Assembly: GCF_003254465.1 (NCBI RefSeq)
Contig: NZ_QDFI01000009.1
Span: 1 to 64,000, forward strand
Origin: Meridianimarinicoccus zhengii
GTDB taxonomy: Bacteria > Pseudomonadota > Alphaproteobacteria > Rhodobacterales > Rhodobacteraceae
DNA length: 64,000 nt
Direction: 5' to 3'
Position 1 is the stretch's first letter. Every line of letters starts with the position of its first letter. A program made the position numbers and the translations under genes. Shown here in pieces: positions 39,402 through 49,379 of the stretch. Below the pieces are notes generated by a model, which was not told where the DNA came from, did no database searches, and saw only the letters and a list, made by a program, of their open reading frames with translations.

Positions 39402-40165
39402 CCGAGGGCCGCCAGAGCCGGGAACTGTTCCAGCAGCCACCATGACAGTCGGGTGAAGGCCCCGGTGACCAGCATGATGCCGACGACCAGCAGGAGCCCG
39501 CCCATGACGCGCTCGATGGTCTTCATGTGGCGCTTCAGCCGGTTCATCACGGCCATGGACCGGGTCATGAAGGCCGCGACCAGCAGGAAGGGCACGCCAA
39601 GTCCCAGAGCATAGACCCCCAGCAGCAGCGTGCCCCGCGCGATGGACGCCTCCGTGGCCGCGATGGACAGGATCGCGCCCAGTTGCGGGCCGATGCAGGG
39701 GGTCCAGCCGAAGGCGAAGGCGAGCCCCAGCACATAGGCCCCCAGCGCCGTGCCGCCCTTGTCGCCCGCATCCAGCCGCGCCTCGCGATCAAGGATCGGG
39801 ATGCGGAACACCCCGAGGAAGTGCAGGCCGAACACGATCACCACGGCCCCCGCGATGCGGGAGAACAGGACCTGGTTCTGCAGGAAGAACGCGCCGAAGG
39901 CCGACGCGGTGAAGCCGAGGAACAGGAACACCGTGCTCAGACCCAGCACGAAGAATGTGGCCGGCAGCATGGCCCGCGCGCGGTTCTGCCCGCTCTGCAT
40001 GTCGCCGACGCTGATCCCGCTCATATAGGCGAGATAGGGCGGCACGATGGGCAGCACGCAGGGCGACAGAAAGGACAACATGCCCGCGGCAAGCGCCACG
40101 ACCATGGCGGGCACAAGCGCCGCGTCGATGATTTCGATACCGAACATGGTGAGGGTGTAGCCCAT
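39398..40165 (-). CDS. ccdA: Cytochrome c biogenesis thiol transporter CcdA
   Basis: A 255-residue inner-membrane protein with about six transmembrane helices. The two redox cysteines lie in FLSPCVLPIVPPY and FGWTPCIGPQLGAI, the signature of the CcdA/DsbD membrane domain. It carries electrons from thioredoxin to periplasmic thiol proteins for cytochrome c maturation. MGYTLTMFG at 40165 is taken as start, with Met at 40147 as an alternative. Single leftward gene downstream of rne. Confidence 0.93.
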   Translation of the reverse strand: MGYTLTMFGIEIIDAALVPAMVVALAAGMLSFLSPCVLPIVPPYLAYMSGISVGDMQSGQNRARAMLPATFFVLGLSTVFLFLGFTASAFGAFFLQNQVLFSRIAGAVVIVFGLHFLGVFRIPILDREARLDAGDKGGTALGAYVLGLAFAFGWTPCIGPQLGAILSIAATEASIARGTLLLGVYALGLGVPFLLVAAFMTRSMAVMNRLKRHMKTIERVMGGLLLVVGIMLVTGAFTRLSWWLLEQFPALAALG

Positions 40166-40232
40166 GGCGACGGTGGCGTCACGGCACAGAGCGTCACATT
40201 ACCGTGGCAACCGTGACATCCCGGTAGGGCTT

Positions 40233-40258
40233 CCCGGCCTGCCTTGCGGCAGACCGGG
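40233..40258 (-). terminator. Hairpin downstream of rne
   Basis: Read on the minus strand, CCCGGTCTGCC and GGCAGGCCGGG form an 11-bp stem (one G-U pair) closed by a GCAA tetraloop, 14 bp after the rne stop. There is no uridine run, so it may act with Rho or protect the 3-prime end. Confidence 0.5.
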
Positions 40259-40272
40259 TTTCCAGCGTTGGA

Positions 40273-43200
40273 TCAGCGTCCGACCGACCACCAGCCGCGC
40301 TTGCGGGGCTTCTGGTCGGCGGCGGGGTCCGGCTCCGGCGCGTCAGGCTGCGCTACCGCGTCGGGCTCGGGCTCAGGCTGCTCTGCCGGGACCGTTTCCG
40401 CCATGGATGAACCTGCCTGCGCCTTTTCGGCCACAGATGCCGCGTCCGGTTCAGGCGCAGATTCAGGCGCCGGGTCGGGCGTGGTCTCCGCCACGGGTTC
40501 GGGGATTGCCTCCGCCATCGGCTCGGGCGTGGCCTCGGCCGCGGGCGACACCGCGCCGCTGTCGTCGGTCGCCTCCACCTGTTCGGCGGGCGCCGTTACT
40601 TCGACATGGTCGGGCGCTTCCGCCGTCACACCGGCGGCCGCGTCGTCGGCGACCGGCGCGGCGGCGTCCACAGGTTCCGCCACTTTGGCATCGACACTTG
40701 CGTCGTCCGCGACCGTTGCCGTGGCGCCGGGCGCTGCCACATCTTCGGTGTGTTCCGCCGCGGCTGCGGGTGCATCCGTCACCGCCGTTTCAGGAGCGTG
40801 CCCGTCCGACCCTGTGCTGTCACGCCCGTCGCGCACATCATCTGCGTCCGGATAGCCGTCGTCATCGTTCCTGTCCCGCCCGGAGTTCTCGGACGCCTCG
40901 CCTTCGCCATTCGCGCCACCGCGCCGCCGCCGCCGCCGCCGCCGCTTCTTGCGGGGCTTGCCGTCGTCATCGCTGCCGCTGTCGTCCTTGCCGGTGCTTT
41001 CGGCATCCCGGTCGCGCGCGGGTGCCTGCACCTCGGTCGCGGCCTCGGCCTCGGCCAGTTCCGCCGCTTCCGCCTCTTCGGCCTCGCGGTCCAGAAGATC
41101 GTCGTCAGGCATCTGGGACATGTCGATGGAAATCACCGGATGCGCCTGCCGCACCACCCGCGTCGCGGTCTTGAATTTCTCGACCGTGAAGTTCGGGCTG
41201 ATGAGCGTCGGATCGGCCTCCACCCGGACAGCCATGCCATACCGCATCTCGATCCGGGCGATATGTTCGCGCTTTTCGTTGATGAGGTAGTTGGCGATGG
41301 CGACGGGCGCCTTCACCAGCACCTCGCCCGAGCGGTTGCGCACGCCTTCTTCTTCCAGCTCACGCAGGATCGACAGCGCAAGGTTGTCGTCAGACCGCAC
41401 CAGCCCCGTGCCATGGCAATGGGGGCATGGCTTGGTCGTCGCCTCCACCATGCCGGGCCGCAGCCGCTGACGCGACATTTCCAGCAGGCCGAAGCCCGAG
41501 ATCCGGCCCATCTGGATGCGCGCCCGGTCGGTCTTGAGCTTGTCCTTCAGGCGCTTCTCGACCGCGGCGTTGTTGCGCCGCTCGTCCATGTCGATGAAGT
41601 CGATCACGATCAGACCGGCCAGATCCCGCAGGCGGCACTGGCGCGCGACTTCCTCCGCCGCCTCCAGGTTGGTCTTGAGCGCCGTCTCCTCGATGGAGCC
41701 TTCCTTGGTGGACTTGCCCGAGTTCACGTCGATGGCAACCAGCGCCTCGGTCACGCCGATCACGATGTAGCCGCCCGATTTCAGCCGCACGGTCGGATTG
41801 AACATCTCCGACAGGTAGCTTTCGACCTGGTAGCGCGCGAACAGCGGTTGCGCCTCGCTGTAGAGCTTCACGTTCTTGGCGTGGCTCGGCATGATCATGC
41901 GCATGAAGTCCTTGGCGGTGCGGTAACCCGCCTCGCCCTCCACCAGCACCTCGTCGATGTCGCGGTTGTAGAGGTCGCGGATCGTGCGCTTGATGAGGTC
42001 CCCTTCGGCATAGATCGCCGCCGGAGCCACGGATTTCAGCGTCAGGTCGCGGATCTGTTCCCACAGCCGTTGCAGATATTCGTAATCGCGCCGGATCTCG
42101 GCCTTGGTGCGGTTGGCACCGGCCGTGCGGATGATGAGACCGGCCCCGCGCGGCACGTCTATCTCGGCCGCGATCTCCTTGAGTTTCTTGCGATCCTGCA
42201 CGTTGGTGATCTTGCGGGAAATCCCGCCGCCGCGCGCCGTGTTGGGCATCAGCACGCAATAGCGGCCGGCCAGCGAGAGGTAGGTCGTGAGCGCCGCACC
42301 CTTGTTGCCGCGTTCTTCCTTGACCACCTGCACCAGCATGATCTGGCGGACCTTGATGACCTCCTGGATCTTGTAGCGGCGCGGGCGCGGCTTGCGCGGC
42401 GGGCGGATGTCCTCGGCGGTGTCGTCGTCGGCCACGGACTCGATGGCGCGGTCGGTGGCGGCGTCGTCCTCGACCTCCTGCACGGCATCGTCGCGCGACG
42501 GGCGTTCGTCGTCTTCCGCAGGGGCGGCGGTGTCGGCGGTCGCCGCATCCACGTCTTCATGCAGAACCGCGTCCGTCCCGTCATGGCGCGCGGCCATGGT
42601 GGAGGGCGGCGTGCGCGGCGTGTCGTCATCACCGTCCGTGTTCGTGTCTGCGGCGCTGCCGTCTTCGGTCGCGTCCGCGTCCGTGTCCGTGGCGGCTTCC
42701 CCAGCCGTCTCGGGGCTGTCGGCATCCGTGGCCGGGGCGGTGTCGGCGGGCGCATCAGCGTCCCGCGGCGCGGCTTCGTCGTCGCCGCCGGCGTCCGCCG
42801 TGTCGCCCGCCGGTGCCGACGGAACGACCTCGGGCGCCGCGGCGGCACCAGAGCCGTTCGGCACGCGCTGCAGGCCCGAACTGTTCATGTCCTCGACCTC
42901 TGCGGGCGCGTCGGCCTCGCCAAGATCGACGACATCCATGCCGGGGATCGACTGCGCGGGGATGTCCGACGCACCAGCCTCGGCAGGCCCGGCGGATGCA
43001 TCGTCCGGCGGCGTGCCCTCGCCCGCATCGTCTGCGCCGCGCTTTCCGCGCGACCGCCGCGTGCGCGTGCGCCGCGGCTTCGCGGGCGCATCGGCCGAGG
43101 TCTCTGGCGCAGCCGGTTCCGCAGGGTCGTCATCGTCCTGCTGGGACTGGTCATAGGCCAGTTCCTCGGCCAGCAGCGCCTCGCGGTCCGCGACCGGGAT

Positions 43201-43440
43201 CTGGTAGTAGTCCGGGTGAATTTCGCTGAAGGCGAGGAAGCCGTGGCGGTTCCCGCCGTAATCCACGAATGCCGCCTGGAGCGACGGCTCGACCCGCGTT
43301 ACCTTGGCAAGGTAGATGTTGCCCGCAAGCTGGCGCTTGTTCTCGGACTCGAAATCGAATTCCTCGACCTTGTTTCCATCGACGACGACCACCCGCGTTT
43401 CTTCCGCGTGGGTGGCATCGATAAGCATTTTCTTGGCCAT
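40273..43440 (-). CDS. rne: Ribonuclease E
   Basis: A 1055-residue endoribonuclease, core of the RNA degradosome. The S1 domain starts LAGNIYLAKVTRVEPSLQAA and is interrupted at about residues 95-360 by a long acidic, Ala/Asp-rich insert, as is usual in alphaproteobacterial RNase E. Sensor and catalytic parts carry AIDVNSGKSTKEGSIEETAL and GLIVIDFIDMDERRN (metal-binding Asps) and the Zn-link CPHCHGTG. The C-terminal 250 residues are disordered, with an Arg/Lys-rich RNA-binding patch (KPRKKRRRRRRRRGG) and acidic repeats. ATG 43440 (MAKKMLIDATHAEETRVVVV) is the conserved start. Confidence 0.96.
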   Translation of the reverse strand: MAKKMLIDATHAEETRVVVVDGNKVEEFDFESENKRQLAGNIYLAKVTRVEPSLQAAFVDYGGNRHGFLAFSEIHPDYYQIPVADREALLAEELAYDQSQQDDDDPAEPAAPETSADAPAKPRRTRTRRSRGKRGADDAGEGTPPDDASAGPAEAGASDIPAQSIPGMDVVDLGEADAPAEVEDMNSSGLQRVPNGSGAAAAPEVVPSAPAGDTADAGGDDEAAPRDADAPADTAPATDADSPETAGEAATDTDADATEDGSAADTNTDGDDDTPRTPPSTMAARHDGTDAVLHEDVDAATADTAAPAEDDERPSRDDAVQEVEDDAATDRAIESVADDDTAEDIRPPRKPRPRRYKIQEVIKVRQIMLVQVVKEERGNKGAALTTYLSLAGRYCVLMPNTARGGGISRKITNVQDRKKLKEIAAEIDVPRGAGLIIRTAGANRTKAEIRRDYEYLQRLWEQIRDLTLKSVAPAAIYAEGDLIKRTIRDLYNRDIDEVLVEGEAGYRTAKDFMRMIMPSHAKNVKLYSEAQPLFARYQVESYLSEMFNPTVRLKSGGYIVIGVTEALVAIDVNSGKSTKEGSIEETALKTNLEAAEEVARQCRLRDLAGLIVIDFIDMDERRNNAAVEKRLKDKLKTDRARIQMGRISGFGLLEMSRQRLRPGMVEATTKPCPHCHGTGLVRSDDNLALSILRELEEEGVRNRSGEVLVKAPVAIANYLINEKREHIARIEMRYGMAVRVEADPTLISPNFTVEKFKTATRVVRQAHPVISIDMSQMPDDDLLDREAEEAEAAELAEAEAATEVQAPARDRDAESTGKDDSGSDDDGKPRKKRRRRRRRRGGANGEGEASENSGRDRNDDDGYPDADDVRDGRDSTGSDGHAPETAVTDAPAAAAEHTEDVAAPGATATVADDASVDAKVAEPVDAAAPVADDAAAGVTAEAPDHVEVTAPAEQVEATDDSGAVSPAAEATPEPMAEAIPEPVAETTPDPAPESAPEPDAASVAEKAQAGSSMAETVPAEQPEPEPDAVAQPDAPEPDPAADQKPRKRGWWSVGR

Positions 43441-43798
43441 GAAGTCTCTTTGCACCGGGGCGGCCCCGCGGGCGGCTCTCTGCGCGCAGCGCAGGGCGGC
43501 CGGTGTCTCGTTGCGGCGTGGCCCGCTGGCACGCTGGTTCGCGCAGGGCAGAGCGGCCTTTGGGCCGATGCTGCTGCGGTGCCTTGGCGGTCAGGGTCCA
43601 TCGCGATCTGTCCTTGGCACGTTACCGTGCCGATAAATGTCCCGCGCTTTGGGCGCGGGCGGTTCATGCCCCGTAACGGGGCGTCTTTCGGCTGCCGTTC
43701 GGTGGGTGCAGCTGGCACCGGTCACGGACGCGGCAGGGAAATCCTGGGACAGCAAGGCTGCCACACCCCCATTAAACCCGCAAAGGACGAAATGACAA
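43441..43798 (-). promoter_or_regulatory. rne promoter and long structured 5-prime leader
   Basis: A promoter-like TTGTCA (43798-43793), 16-bp spacer and TTTAAT (43776-43771) precede rne by about 330 bp. The leader contains at least three compact hairpins: CGCCCCGTTACGGGGC, CCGCGC-CCAAA-GCGCGG and GGCACGGTAACGTGCC (between about 43617 and 43685). No ORF of merit lies in it. RNase E is known to autoregulate through its own leader in enterobacteria, and this leader is a candidate for the same logic, by inference only. Confidence 0.45.
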
Positions 43799-43847
43799 TG
43801 CAAAACGCGCATAATCCGGACCGGATCGTTCAGATGGACCCGCAACC

Positions 43848-45173
43848 TCAGGTATAGTGGCTGCGCACGAGCCCGTATTTCGCCATCTTCTCGTTCAGGG
43901 TCCGCCGCGGCAGGCAAAGTTCCTCCATCACGCGGGCGATGGACCCCTGGTGGCGGCGCATCGTGTTGTCGATCAGCATGCGTTCGAACGCCTCGACATA
44001 CTCCTTGAGCGGCTTTCCTTCCTGCGTGACATGGGTCATCGGCAGGCTCACCGCTTCGTTGTCGGAAATCAGCAGCGATGTCAGCGACCCCGCCCCGCGA
44101 CGGCTTTGCATCACGGCACGCTCGGCCACGTTCATCAACTGGCGCACGTTGCCCGGCCATGGCGCCTGCAGAAGCTGCGCGGCCTCGTGCGGGCTGAGCT
44201 GCGGCGCCGCGGCCCCGTACTCGCCTGCGAAGTTGCGGGTGAAGTCGTTGAACAGCAACAGGATGTCGTCACCGCGCTGGCGCAGGGGCGGCAGCGACAG
44301 GTGCAGCGCGGAGAGCCGGTGATACAGATCCGGCCGCAGGTCCGCGCAGGAGCTTTCGCCATCCGAACCGCAGATCGACACGATCCGCGGGCCATCCACG
44401 CCCTGCGGCGCATCGAGCCATGCCACAAGCCGCGCCTGCACCGCGGGCATCAGCGCCTGCACGTCTTCCAGCAGCAGAACGCCGTTGCGGGCCGCGACCA
44501 GCGCCGGCACGGTACCCGTGTCGCCATCATCCGCACCGAACAGTTCGGCGATCTGTCCCGCCTCGTCCAGCTGACCGCAGAACACCTGCACGAGCGGGCG
44601 CGACGCGCGGGCCCCCACCGCATGCAGCGCGCGCGCCACCAGCGTCTTTCCGGTGCCCGTCTCGCCGTCGATCAGCACCGGCGCGTCGGCCTGTGCGAGA
44701 TCGAGGATGTCCTCGCGCAGCCGCACCATCGCGGGGCTTTCCCCGATCAGCCGCGTCGCCGCCGCGTCCCCCGACGCAAGTTCGTTGCGCAGCGCCCGGT
44801 TTTCCAGCGCAATCTTGCGCGCGGCGCAGGCGCGCTGGACGATGTCGGTCATCTGCTCTGGATCGAACGGCTTTTCAAGGAAGTCATAGGCGCCGATCCG
44901 CATCGCCTCCACCGCCATGGGCACGTCGCCATGGCCGGTGATCAGCACCACGGGCAACGCGCTGTCATGGTGCATCAGCCGCTTGAGAAAGGTCATGCCG
45001 TCGATATCCGGCATCCGGATGTCGGACAGGACCACGCCGGGATAGCCCGGCCCCACGACCTTCAGCGCATCGCGGGCGTTTGAAAAGGTCTCGGTGTCAT
45101 AGCCCGACAGGACCAGCCACTGGCTGATCGATTGCCGCATGTCCAGTTCGTCATCGACGATCGCTACCTTCAT
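43848..45173 (-). CDS. dctD: DctD-like response regulator lacking GAFTGA
   Basis: A 441-residue regulator. The receiver has Asp51 (VVLSDIRMP), Thr79 (LITGHGD) and Lys101 (FLEKPFD). The AAA+ domain has Walker A GETGTGKT (170-177), but the loop that should read GAFTGA is ADDGDTGTV, and Walker B is LLLEDV instead of the usual LDE. The C-terminal Fis-type helix-turn-helix (GSIARVMEELCLPRRTLNEK) is intact. It pairs with the kinase gene 48 bp upstream and probably controls C4-dicarboxylate uptake. Contact with sigma54 through GAFTGA cannot occur as in classical DctD. Confidence 0.85.
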   Translation of the reverse strand: MKVAIVDDELDMRQSISQWLVLSGYDTETFSNARDALKVVGPGYPGVVLSDIRMPDIDGMTFLKRLMHHDSALPVVLITGHGDVPMAVEAMRIGAYDFLEKPFDPEQMTDIVQRACAARKIALENRALRNELASGDAAATRLIGESPAMVRLREDILDLAQADAPVLIDGETGTGKTLVARALHAVGARASRPLVQVFCGQLDEAGQIAELFGADDGDTGTVPALVAARNGVLLLEDVQALMPAVQARLVAWLDAPQGVDGPRIVSICGSDGESSCADLRPDLYHRLSALHLSLPPLRQRGDDILLLFNDFTRNFAGEYGAAAPQLSPHEAAQLLQAPWPGNVRQLMNVAERAVMQSRRGAGSLTSLLISDNEAVSLPMTHVTQEGKPLKEYVEAFERMLIDNTMRRHQGSIARVMEELCLPRRTLNEKMAKYGLVRSHYT

Positions 45174-45221
45174 GGCCTCATCCTCTCCGCGCGCCTGTCG
45201 CGCCGCGTTGTGCCTGCGCGG

Positions 45222-46967
45222 CTATTGCGCCGCGATGCTGTCCTCGCCGAAGCGGGGCAGATGCATTTCGAACACCGCGCCACCCTCGGGACGGTTGCGC
45301 GCGATCAGCCGGCCGCCCAGATCGGCCACGATGCTGCTCGAGATCGCCAGCCCCAGCCCCAGCCCGTCGCCCGCATCTTTCGTCGTGTAGAACGGCTCGA
45401 ACAGCGCGTCGAGATCGGCGATCCCGGTCCCGTTGTCCAGCACGCTCAGCGTTACCTGATCCCCGGCCACGAGGATGATGTCGATCTGCGGGTCGGGCTG
45501 GCCCCGCGTCGCATCGACCGCGTTGCGCAGCAGGTTCACGATCACCTGTTCCAGCCGGAACCGTTCGGCCAGCACATCGACGGGGGTATCGGGGCGGCTT
45601 ACGGTCAGGCCGATGGATCGCTGGCGGAACTGCGGCTCCATCATGGCGAGCGATGCATCCACGGCGGCGCGCAGGTCAACCCGGCCCATGGCGTCGGTGC
45701 TCTTGGAGGCATAGGATTTCAACTGCCGCGTGATCGCCGCCATCCGGTCGATCAGGTCGTTGATGCGCTGGAAACTGACAACCGCCTCGTCCGTGCGCTG
45801 GCGACTGACAAGCAGCCGCGCCCCCGCAAGATAGGTCTTCATCGCCGCGAGCGGCTGGTTGAGTTCATGGCTGACCGCCGCGGACATCTCGCCCAACGCG
45901 GCGAGCTTGGACGATTGCGCGATGGTCTGCTCGGCCACTTCGAGATTGCGCTCCACCTTCTGCCGCTCGGCGATTTCGCGCTGCAGGAGCAGGTTCAGCT
46001 TGCGCAGTTCCGCCGATTCCCGTTGCAGCCGCAGCGACCGCCGCTCTGCCTGCCTTGAGGTCAGGTAGAACAGCCCCGCGGCGAGGATGGCGAAGACCAT
46101 GATCTGCACCGCCACGACCGATGCCACCCGTTCGCGCACCGGCGTGAATGTCGAGAAGCTGACGATCCGCCATCCCTGGAACGGGATGCGGGTTTCGCTG
46201 CGCATGACCTGCTGGCCGTCGAGCACGCTGTTGTTGGCGTCAAAGGTGTCGCTGCGCGCGCGCAAGGCCCGGACGAGCGCGTTCTTCGGCGGCTCCTGGG
46301 CCAGCGCCTCCGCCTCGGTCTTGCCGCGCCAGCGCGGTTCGGTGCTCAGGATCACGACATCATTGCTGTCCTTGACGATGACCGCCTCGCTGATCCCGTC
46401 CCAACTGCGTTCGTACTTGAACAGATCGACTTCGGCGGTGATGACGCCCAGCAGCGATCCGTTCCGGGTCAGCTTGCGCGAATAGACGAATTGTGGCCGC
46501 CCACTGCCGTCGAAGGCGACGGTAAACACCGTCGAGTCGGACCGGAGCGCCTCCACCACGTAGGGCGCGTTGCGGTGTTCCGTTCCGATATCGCCCCGCT
46601 CGGACGACGCGACGGCGCGCCCGTCCCGATCCAGCAACATCAGCCGGGTCACGCCGATCTCATCCCGCGCCTCGATCAGACGCGCCGAGGTCTGGCTGAA
46701 ATCCCGCGTTTCCAGTGCATTGGCCAGTACCGGGTCGCGCGACAGAAGCTGCGGCACGATGGAGGACCGGCGCAGTTCGCTCATCACGTTGCCCGCGAAA
46801 AGCGTCAGGCGCAATTCGGCCTGGTTGCGCAGGGTGGCTTCCCGGCGCTGGCCAAGCACCACCACCGTGATCGTGATGACGATCAGCGCCACCACCACGA
46901 GCGCGACCAGCGCAAGGCGCTGTCGCGTGCGGACCGGCAGGGTATCGGATGACGGAGTTGCGCCCAT
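45222..46967 (-). CDS. dctB: DctB-like C4-dicarboxylate sensor histidine kinase
   Basis: A 581-residue membrane kinase. Helix 1 (about residues 18-38), a periplasmic double-PAS-like sensor (about 40-305, with YVVEALRSDSTVFTVAFDGS and PQFVYSRKL), helix 2 (VVAVQIMVFAILAAGLFYLT), a coiled coil, the H-box AAVSHELNQPLAAMKTY, N-box IVNLLRNAVDA and G boxes LDNGTGI and GDGLGLGLAIS are present. The layout matches DctB. Start ATG 46967 lacks a good ribosome site, but in-frame alternatives are worse. It is upstream of dctD in one operon. Confidence 0.88.
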   Translation of the reverse strand: MGATPSSDTLPVRTRQRLALVALVVVALIVITITVVVLGQRREATLRNQAELRLTLFAGNVMSELRRSSIVPQLLSRDPVLANALETRDFSQTSARLIEARDEIGVTRLMLLDRDGRAVASSERGDIGTEHRNAPYVVEALRSDSTVFTVAFDGSGRPQFVYSRKLTRNGSLLGVITAEVDLFKYERSWDGISEAVIVKDSNDVVILSTEPRWRGKTEAEALAQEPPKNALVRALRARSDTFDANNSVLDGQQVMRSETRIPFQGWRIVSFSTFTPVRERVASVVAVQIMVFAILAAGLFYLTSRQAERRSLRLQRESAELRKLNLLLQREIAERQKVERNLEVAEQTIAQSSKLAALGEMSAAVSHELNQPLAAMKTYLAGARLLVSRQRTDEAVVSFQRINDLIDRMAAITRQLKSYASKSTDAMGRVDLRAAVDASLAMMEPQFRQRSIGLTVSRPDTPVDVLAERFRLEQVIVNLLRNAVDATRGQPDPQIDIILVAGDQVTLSVLDNGTGIADLDALFEPFYTTKDAGDGLGLGLAISSSIVADLGGRLIARNRPEGGAVFEMHLPRFGEDSIAAQ

Positions 46968-47109
46968 GGGAGCAGAATGGACCCGGATGCCCGGTGAATT
47001 CCAGAGATTTCCGATCACGTCACGCGGCGCGGCGGCGCGGGCGGTGCCCATCGGCAGGTGCCTGCCGATGGTGGCGAAAGCCCGCTCATCCGGTGCGGCG
47101 GCGACGCGA

Positions 47110-47778
47110 TCAGGCGTCGGCCAGCGCGCCGGCCAGCGCCGCGAACAAAACCGCCCCGTCCGTTCCGCCCTGCGCAGGGTCGATGGCACGCTCGGGATGA
47201 GGCATCAGGCCCAGAACCCGCCGGTTCTCGGACAGGATGCCCGCGATGTCCCCGGCCGACCCGTTGGGATTGTCCATGTACCGGAACGCCACACGATCCT
47301 CGCCGTCGAGCCGTGCCAGCGTGTCGGCATCCGCGGTGTAGTTGCCGTCGTGATGGGCGATGGGGAAGGTGACCGCCTGCCCCACGGTGTAGCCGGAGGT
47401 GAACGGGCTGTCGGCGGTGGCCACGGTCATGGGCGCGGGCTTGCAGATGAATTTCAGCCCGGCATTGCGCATCAGCGCCCCGGGCAGCAGCCCCGCCTCC
47501 ACCAGAACCTGGAAGCCGTTGCAGATGCCGATGACGGCCCCACCCCGGCGCGCGTGATCGGCGACCGCCACACAGATCGGCGACCGCGCGGCGATGGCGC
47601 CGCAGCGCAGGTAATCGCCATAGGAAAAGCCGCCGGGCAGGCCGACCACGTCCACGCCCGCGGGCAGCGACGTGTCCTTGTGCCAGACCATGACGGGGTC
47701 TATCCCCGCCGCGCGAAACGCCACGGCAAGATCGCGGTCGCAGTTGGACCCGGGAAAGACGATGACGGCGCCGCGCAT
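47110..47778 (-). CDS. purQ: Phosphoribosylformylglycinamidine synthase subunit PurQ
   Basis: A 222-residue glutamine amidotransferase subunit of FGAM synthase in purine synthesis. [39 protein letters not shown], nucleophile Cys86 in [20 protein letters not shown], and the His/Glu pair in [12 protein letters not shown] are intact. The ATG shares one base with the purS stop. Confidence 0.97.
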   Translation of the reverse strand: MRGAVIVFPGSNCDRDLAVAFRAAGIDPVMVWHKDTSLPAGVDVVGLPGGFSYGDYLRCGAIAARSPICVAVADHARRGGAVIGICNGFQVLVEAGLLPGALMRNAGLKFICKPAPMTVATADSPFTSGYTVGQAVTFPIAHHDGNYTADADTLARLDGEDRVAFRYMDNPNGSAGDIAGILSENRRVLGLMPHPERAIDPAQGGTDGAVLFAALAGALADA

Positions 47779-48017
47779 CAGGCGATCTCGATCCGGTAGC
47801 TTTCGATCACGGTATTGGCGAGCAGCTTCTCGCACATCCGCCGCACTTCGGCCTCCGCCGCCGCGGCATCGGTCCCCGCCAGGTCCAGTTCGATCACCTT
47901 GCCCTGCCGCACACCGTTCACGCCGTCGAAGCCGAGCGCGCCAAGCGCATGGCGCACCGCCTCGCCCTGCGGGTCGAGCACGCCGGGTTTCAGCATCACG
48001 TGCACCACTGCCTTCAT
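47778..48017 (-). CDS. purS: Phosphoribosylformylglycinamidine synthase subunit PurS
   Basis: A 79-residue small subunit that couples PurQ ammonia to Pur[21 protein letters not shown] is the canonical N-terminus, so ATG 48017 is preferred to ATG 48023 two codons earlier. The C-terminus [15 protein letters not shown] is typical. It lies 15 bp downstream of purC and overlaps purQ. Confidence 0.96.
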   Translation of the reverse strand: MKAVVHVMLKPGVLDPQGEAVRHALGALGFDGVNGVRQGKVIELDLAGTDAAAAEAEVRRMCEKLLANTVIESYRIEIA

Positions 48018-48032
48018 GGTCATCGGTCCCTT

Positions 48033-48794
48033 TCAGTTGATCAGCGTCGGCCGGGTGATCGGCTGCGCGTTCTTCGGCAGCACACCCAGCCGCCGCGCCA
48101 GCTCCGTGTAGGCATCGGCGAGGTTGCCGAGGTCCTGCCGGAACACGTCCTTGTCCAGCTTCTGGCCGGTCTTCACGTCCCACAACCGGCAACTGTCCGG
48201 GCTGATCTCGTCCGCGACGATCAGCCGGTGAAAATCGTTGTCCCAGATGCGCCCGATCTCGATCTTGAAGTCGATCAGCCGGATGCCGACGCCCATGAAC
48301 ACGCCCGACAGGAAATCGTTCACCCGCAGCGCAAGCGACACCATGTCGTCCATGTCCTGCTGGCTCGCCCAACCGAAGGCGGCGATATGTTCTTCCGTCA
48401 CCAGCGGGTCGCCCAGCTTGTCGTCCTTGTAATAGAATTCCACGATCGGCCGCGGCAGCGCCTGCCCCTCGGGCAGCCCGAGCCGCTTGCACATGGACCC
48501 CGCGGCGCGGTTGCGAACCACCACCTCGAGCGGGATGATCTCCACCTGCCGGATCAGTTGCTCGCGCATGTTGATGCGGCGGATGAAATGGGTGGGCACG
48601 CCGATATCGTTCAGCCCGGTCATGAAGAATTCCGACAGGCGGTTGTTCAGCACGCCCTTGCCTTCGATCACGTCGTGCTTCTGCGCGTTGAACGCGGTGG
48701 CGTCGTCCTTGAAATACTGCACCAGCGTACCGGGTTCCGGCCCTTCATAGAGTATCTTGGCCTTGCCTTCGTAAAGCTTCTTGCGGCGTGCCAT
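48033..48794 (-). CDS. purC: SAICAR synthase PurC
   Basis: A 253-residue enzyme joining aspartate to CAIR in purine synthesis. [50 protein letters not shown] and the signature [20 protein letters not shown] followed by [13 protein letters not shown] are present. ATG 48794 has GGAG five bases upstream. First gene of a purC-purS-purQ operon, divergent from the zeta-subunit gene. Confidence 0.97.
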   Translation of the reverse strand: MARRKKLYEGKAKILYEGPEPGTLVQYFKDDATAFNAQKHDVIEGKGVLNNRLSEFFMTGLNDIGVPTHFIRRINMREQLIRQVEIIPLEVVVRNRAAGSMCKRLGLPEGQALPRPIVEFYYKDDKLGDPLVTEEHIAAFGWASQQDMDDMVSLALRVNDFLSGVFMGVGIRLIDFKIEIGRIWDNDFHRLIVADEISPDSCRLWDVKTGQKLDKDVFRQDLGNLADAYTELARRLGVLPKNAQPITRPTLIN

Positions 48795-48961
48795 GCTGTC
48801 TCCGATCTGGGGTTGCGCGCGGGCAGCGCACTTGGATTGGGCGCGTATACGGCAACGGAACAAGTGTCGCAAGAACGCGCAGCGCTTGCCCCTTGCCCGC
48901 CCTGCGCACAACGCCCATAACGCTTGCGACCCATCGGGCCGAGAACGACAGGAGGACGGCA

Positions 48962-49273
48962 ATGAACAGCTTCAAGGACCGCGAGAATGCGTTCGAAAAC
49001 AAGTTCGCCCATGACGAGGACATGCAGTTCCGGGCCATCGCGCGGCGCAACAAGCTGACCGGGCTCTGGGCGGCGGAACTTCTGGGCAAGACGGGCGACG
49101 ACGCCCAGGCCTATGCCATGGAAGTGGTGAAAGCCGATTTCGAGGAAGCGGGCCATGACGACGTGGTGCGCAAGCTGATGGCGGATCTGGGCGACAAGAC
49201 CGACGAGATCACGGTGCGCGCCAAGATGGACGAGATGCTGACGGTGGCCAAGGCGCAACTGGCCGAGGAATGA
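48962..49273 (+). CDS. ATPase inhibitor subunit zeta (DUF1476)
   Basis: A 103-residue protein that inhibits the F1Fo-ATPase of alphaproteobacteria. [20 protein letters not shown], then [18 protein letters not shown] and [16 protein letters not shown] match the DUF1476/zeta family end to end. The inhibitory N-terminal helix is complete. A GGAGGAC site precedes the ATG. Monocistronic. Confidence 0.95.
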   Translation: MNSFKDRENAFENKFAHDEDMQFRAIARRNKLTGLWAAELLGKTGDDAQAYAMEVVKADFEEAGHDDVVRKLMADLGDKTDEITVRAKMDEMLTVAKAQLAEE

Positions 49274-49379
49274 CCCGACCGGCGGGCCGCGGCGCCCGCC
49301 GCGGACCGCGCCCCGGCCTGGCCCATTGCGGGCTTGCACACCTGCGGGGCGACCACGCGTTGCGCGAGGAATGATTGCC

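Noticed and set aside
40606-43857. Very long rightward open frame antisense to rne
   Set aside because: It mirrors rne codon structure, has no domains, and rne on the other strand is unmistakable; such frames are common in GC-rich DNA.
43791-43859. Rightward 21-codon ORF with AAAGGA upstream, opposite the rne promoter
   Set aside because: Very short and overlapping the dctD end and rne promoter; more likely chance.
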